From NCBI GenBank assembly GCA_050011895.1, contig JBEKIF010000092.1, forward strand, positions 1 to 21,801: DNA of 21,801 nt, written 5' to 3'. Shown here one piece after another: positions 20,190 through 21,801 of the stretch (positions are counted from its first letter, which is position 1; each line of letters starts with the position of its first letter). This DNA comes from DATBGO01 sp050011895 (GTDB taxonomy: Bacteria; Actinomycetota; Actinomycetes; Streptosporangiales; Streptosporangiaceae). The notes under the pieces were generated by a model. It ran no database searches. It was given only the letters and a program-made list of their open reading frames with translations, and was not told the origin of the DNA. A program made the position numbers and the translations under genes.

Positions 20190-20570
20190 GCCGAGGATCG
20201 TGAAGCCGGAGGCTGGACGGCCGCCTTCGCCGGGCTGGACCTCGGCCTTGGCCATCATCTGAGTACGATCCGCGCCAGTCAAGATGCTCACACCCGCAAA
20301 GGGGCCGCCAGGCTCTGCGCCCATCGTCTGTGCCACCAGCGACGCTCGCCCGTGACCCGGAAGCCGACGCGAGCCGGCCCTGGCGGCGCGGCGGCAGAAG
20401 ATCGAGCTCCAAGCGGGAACCCAGCCGATCAGCTGACGACAGACCGGTGATCACTGCGGGCCCCAGTCGACGGCGAGTCGCAATTCCTTCTTGCTGCCAC
20501 CGCCGCCACCCCCGCTTCCTCCCCTCAAGATGCCGCGGTTGGCAGCAGACCAGTTCAGGCAGCCGGCGCT
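20190..20570. other. Gene-poor stretch
   Basis: In these 380 bases before the end of the AhpD-like gene I see no recognisable gene on either strand. A reverse frame (MAQTMGAEPGGPFAGVSILT) has partly coding-like codons but no family, and it runs over the remnant at 20043-20189. Confidence 0.35.
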
Positions 20571-21179
20571 TTAGCTACCGGTCGGCCGTAGGTCACGAGC
20601 TACCGGTCGGCCGTAGGTCACGGCCTCGCGCACCTCCGGGGGCAGAGACTGGGCGAGTTGCGCGTCGGGCTGAGCGCCTAGCGAGTCGTTGATCATGGAG
20701 AACGCTAGGCGAAGGGCCACGAAGGCGGTGATGCCGAAGATCTGCCCGTCATCGAGCCCGGTATCGCGGAGCGCCTGGATGTCGGCGGGCGTCGTCGCGT
20801 TCGGGTCCCTGGCGACCTTGCGGGCCCACCCGGCCATGGTCTTCTCCTGGTCAGTCAGCCCGGCGTCGCTGCCATCCAGGACCCCCGCCGCGAGAGCGGT
20901 GTCCGACGCTTTGCCCAGCTTCCCGCCCCACGCGAGCGAGCAGTACGAGTCGCCGAGGGCCGAGGCGGCGGCGGTCACCAGGATTCCGCGCTGGCGGAGG
21001 TTCAGGCCGCTCGGCGTGAATGCCTCAGACATCAGCTCGAACAGCCGCTTCACGGTGCCTGGCTGGTGCGCCCACAGCCGGGACACGTTCCACACGTAGC
21101 CGCCGTCTGCGAGGTCTTCGTCGTACAGGGCCTGCACTTGGGGGGACGCCGGGGGTTCTTCGAGAAAGCTGCCGGTCAT
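20571..21179 (-). CDS. AhpD-like / carboxymuconolactone decarboxylase-family protein
   Basis: This 202-residue all-helical protein contains LRQRGILVTAAASALGDSYC followed by SLAWGGKL, and later LTDQEKTMAGWARKVARDPN and DDGQIFGITAFVALRLAFSM. This is the AhpD/CMD core of the uncharacterised peroxidase-related type. In AhpD the active site is CxxCxxxH; here the first Cys is Asp77, the second is Cys80 and the His position is Trp84, so classical peroxidase chemistry is unlikely. The ATG overlaps the methyltransferase stop (ATGA), so it is the downstream gene of a coupled pair. Its C-terminus (RPVARDLRPTGS) is set by a 25-bp tandem duplication. Confidence 0.85.
   Translation of the reverse strand: MTGSFLEEPPASPQVQALYDEDLADGGYVWNVSRLWAHQPGTVKRLFELMSEAFTPSGLNLRQRGILVTAAASALGDSYCSLAWGGKLGKASDTALAAGVLDGSDAGLTDQEKTMAGWARKVARDPNATTPADIQALRDTGLDDGQIFGITAFVALRLAFSMINDSLGAQPDAQLAQSLPPEVREAVTYGRPVARDLRPTGS
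20573..20622. repeat. Perfect tandem duplication of 25 bp
   Basis: Positions 20573-20597 and 20598-20622 are identical (each begins AGCTACCGGTCGGCCGTAGG). They span the 3' end of the AhpD-like gene. Because 25 is not a multiple of three, the second pass is read in another frame: VTYGRPVA becomes followed by RDLRPTGS and a stop formed at the outer edge. Confidence 0.95.
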
Positions 21180-21801
21180 GGGCGCTGCGCTCCTTCGGGT
21201 TTGCGGGCCAGGTAGCCCACGACGCTGATGTCCGCCCGGAGCGGCAAGCCATCCCGTAGCCGCCCCTGAGCCTGCTCGACAGCCGCGCGATGGAACTCGG
21301 CCTCGCCGACGTTCTGGATGGCCTCATACGCGGGGCCGGTAGCGGCCAGCGCCCGTCCGCCGCAGCAAGGCGGAACGGGGCCAGCGCCCAGGCTCCAGGA
21401 GACATCTTCAGGTGACCCCACACCGTTATCCCGACGCGTCCGCCGGGGCGAAGGACCCGGTATATCTCGGCAACCGCGTCCGGAGTGGTGCCCCAGATCC
21501 CCCGGAAGCTGGTGACGACGTCGAACGCCGCCCGGTCCCACGGCAGGGCGTGCATATCGCCGACCCTGATGTCGCATTCCGGGTTCCGGTCCCGGGCCAC
21601 CGCGACCAGCCTGGCCGAGGCATCGATACCGGAGCAGGAAGCGCCGCGCAGGCGAGCCAGCTCGACAGCGAGCCCGGACCCGCAAGCCACATCGAGCAGC
21701 CGGTCTCCGGCATCGACGCCGAGCCGGTGGTGCACAGCGACGTACTCCCGGCAGTTGCCCGGCTCGCTGAGCGTCGCGAAATCCACCGCCTTACGGCCCC
21801 A
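21176..21801 (-). pseudogene. Class I SAM-dependent methyltransferase, internally deleted, partial at window edge
   Basis: From the right edge the frame reads WGRKAVDFATLSEPGNCREY, then motif I LLDVACGSGLAVELA, then GDMHALPWDRAAFDVVTSF and the post-motif VLRPGGRVGITVWGHLK, up to GAWALAPFRLAAADGR. The normal C-terminal part then appears one frame away: ALAATGPAYEAIQNVGEAEF, RDGLPLRADISVVGYLARKP, ending EGAQRP and TGA at 21176. About 40 residues usual in the family are missing between the two, with the junction near 21345-21365, so a deletion plus frame change broke the gene. The 5' end lies beyond the window. The stop overlaps the AhpD-like start by four bases. Confidence 0.7.

Noticed and set aside
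20013..20336. Minus-strand frame starting MAQTMGAEPGGPFAGVS
   Set aside because: Partly coding-like codons, but no known family, no good ribosome-binding site, and it runs across the better plus-strand remnant.

Overview
The window is high-GC DNA with strong G/C preference at third codon positions. Several families are typical of filamentous actinomycetes: an F420/NADP-type reductase, a DrrA/DrrB-like exporter with a TetR repressor, a cyclase-like/NB-ARC/LuxR giant regulator, and an Mca/MshB-like PIG-L amidase. It is most likely chromosomal DNA of an actinomycete with a large genome. No genus can be named from the sequence. No tRNA, rRNA or CRISPR array was seen. The window is unusually rich in broken genes: at least ten fragments or frameshifted genes, which is typical of an accessory region under decay.

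Left part (1-3.3 kb): the 5' end of an AAA/LuxR-type regulator leaves the window at position 1. It is followed by an F420/NADP-type reductase gene and then a graveyard holding a redoxin fragment, two short-chain dehydrogenase fragments on opposite strands, a DinB fragment, an intact VOC-family gene, a PNPOx-like gene whose 5' end is frame-shifted, and a DUF433/DUF5615 toxin-antitoxin pair with a broken toxin.

Middle-left (3.3-9.1 kb): a DrrB/DrrA-like ABC exporter pair faces a divergent TetR-family gene, and the apparent start regions of the two overlap. Next come a secreted trypsin-like lipoprotein protease with a perfect 14-bp palindrome upstream, a gene-poor stretch with one C-terminal gene remnant, and a small protein with a tail-fibre-like C-terminus.

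Centre (9.4-16.8 kb): a 990-residue regulator (degenerate adenylate-cyclase domain, NB-ARC ATPase, TPR-like repeats, LuxR HTH) converges on a three-gene minus-strand set: 1-Cys peroxiredoxin, a PIG-L (Mca/LmbE-like) amidase with a cyclic-nucleotide-binding-like domain inserted in it, and a class-V PLP enzyme of the cysteine desulfurase/Moco sulfurase type. This set is bracketed by inverted copies of the regulator's 3' end plus a conserved palindrome. A third, longer copy lies at 18.2-19.0 kb. The enzymes suggest thiol or S-conjugate chemistry coupled to peroxide removal, and this is the most interesting part of the window.

Right part (16.8-21.8 kb): an IS1634-like transposase remnant, a two-gene membrane b-haem-type unit (DUF4405 plus a small partner), the truncated regulator copy running into the C-terminal half of an MFS transporter, an orphan HipB-like XRE regulator with an AT-rich operator region, a short gene remnant, and an AhpD-like gene translationally coupled to a SAM methyltransferase gene that has lost an internal segment and runs off the right edge.
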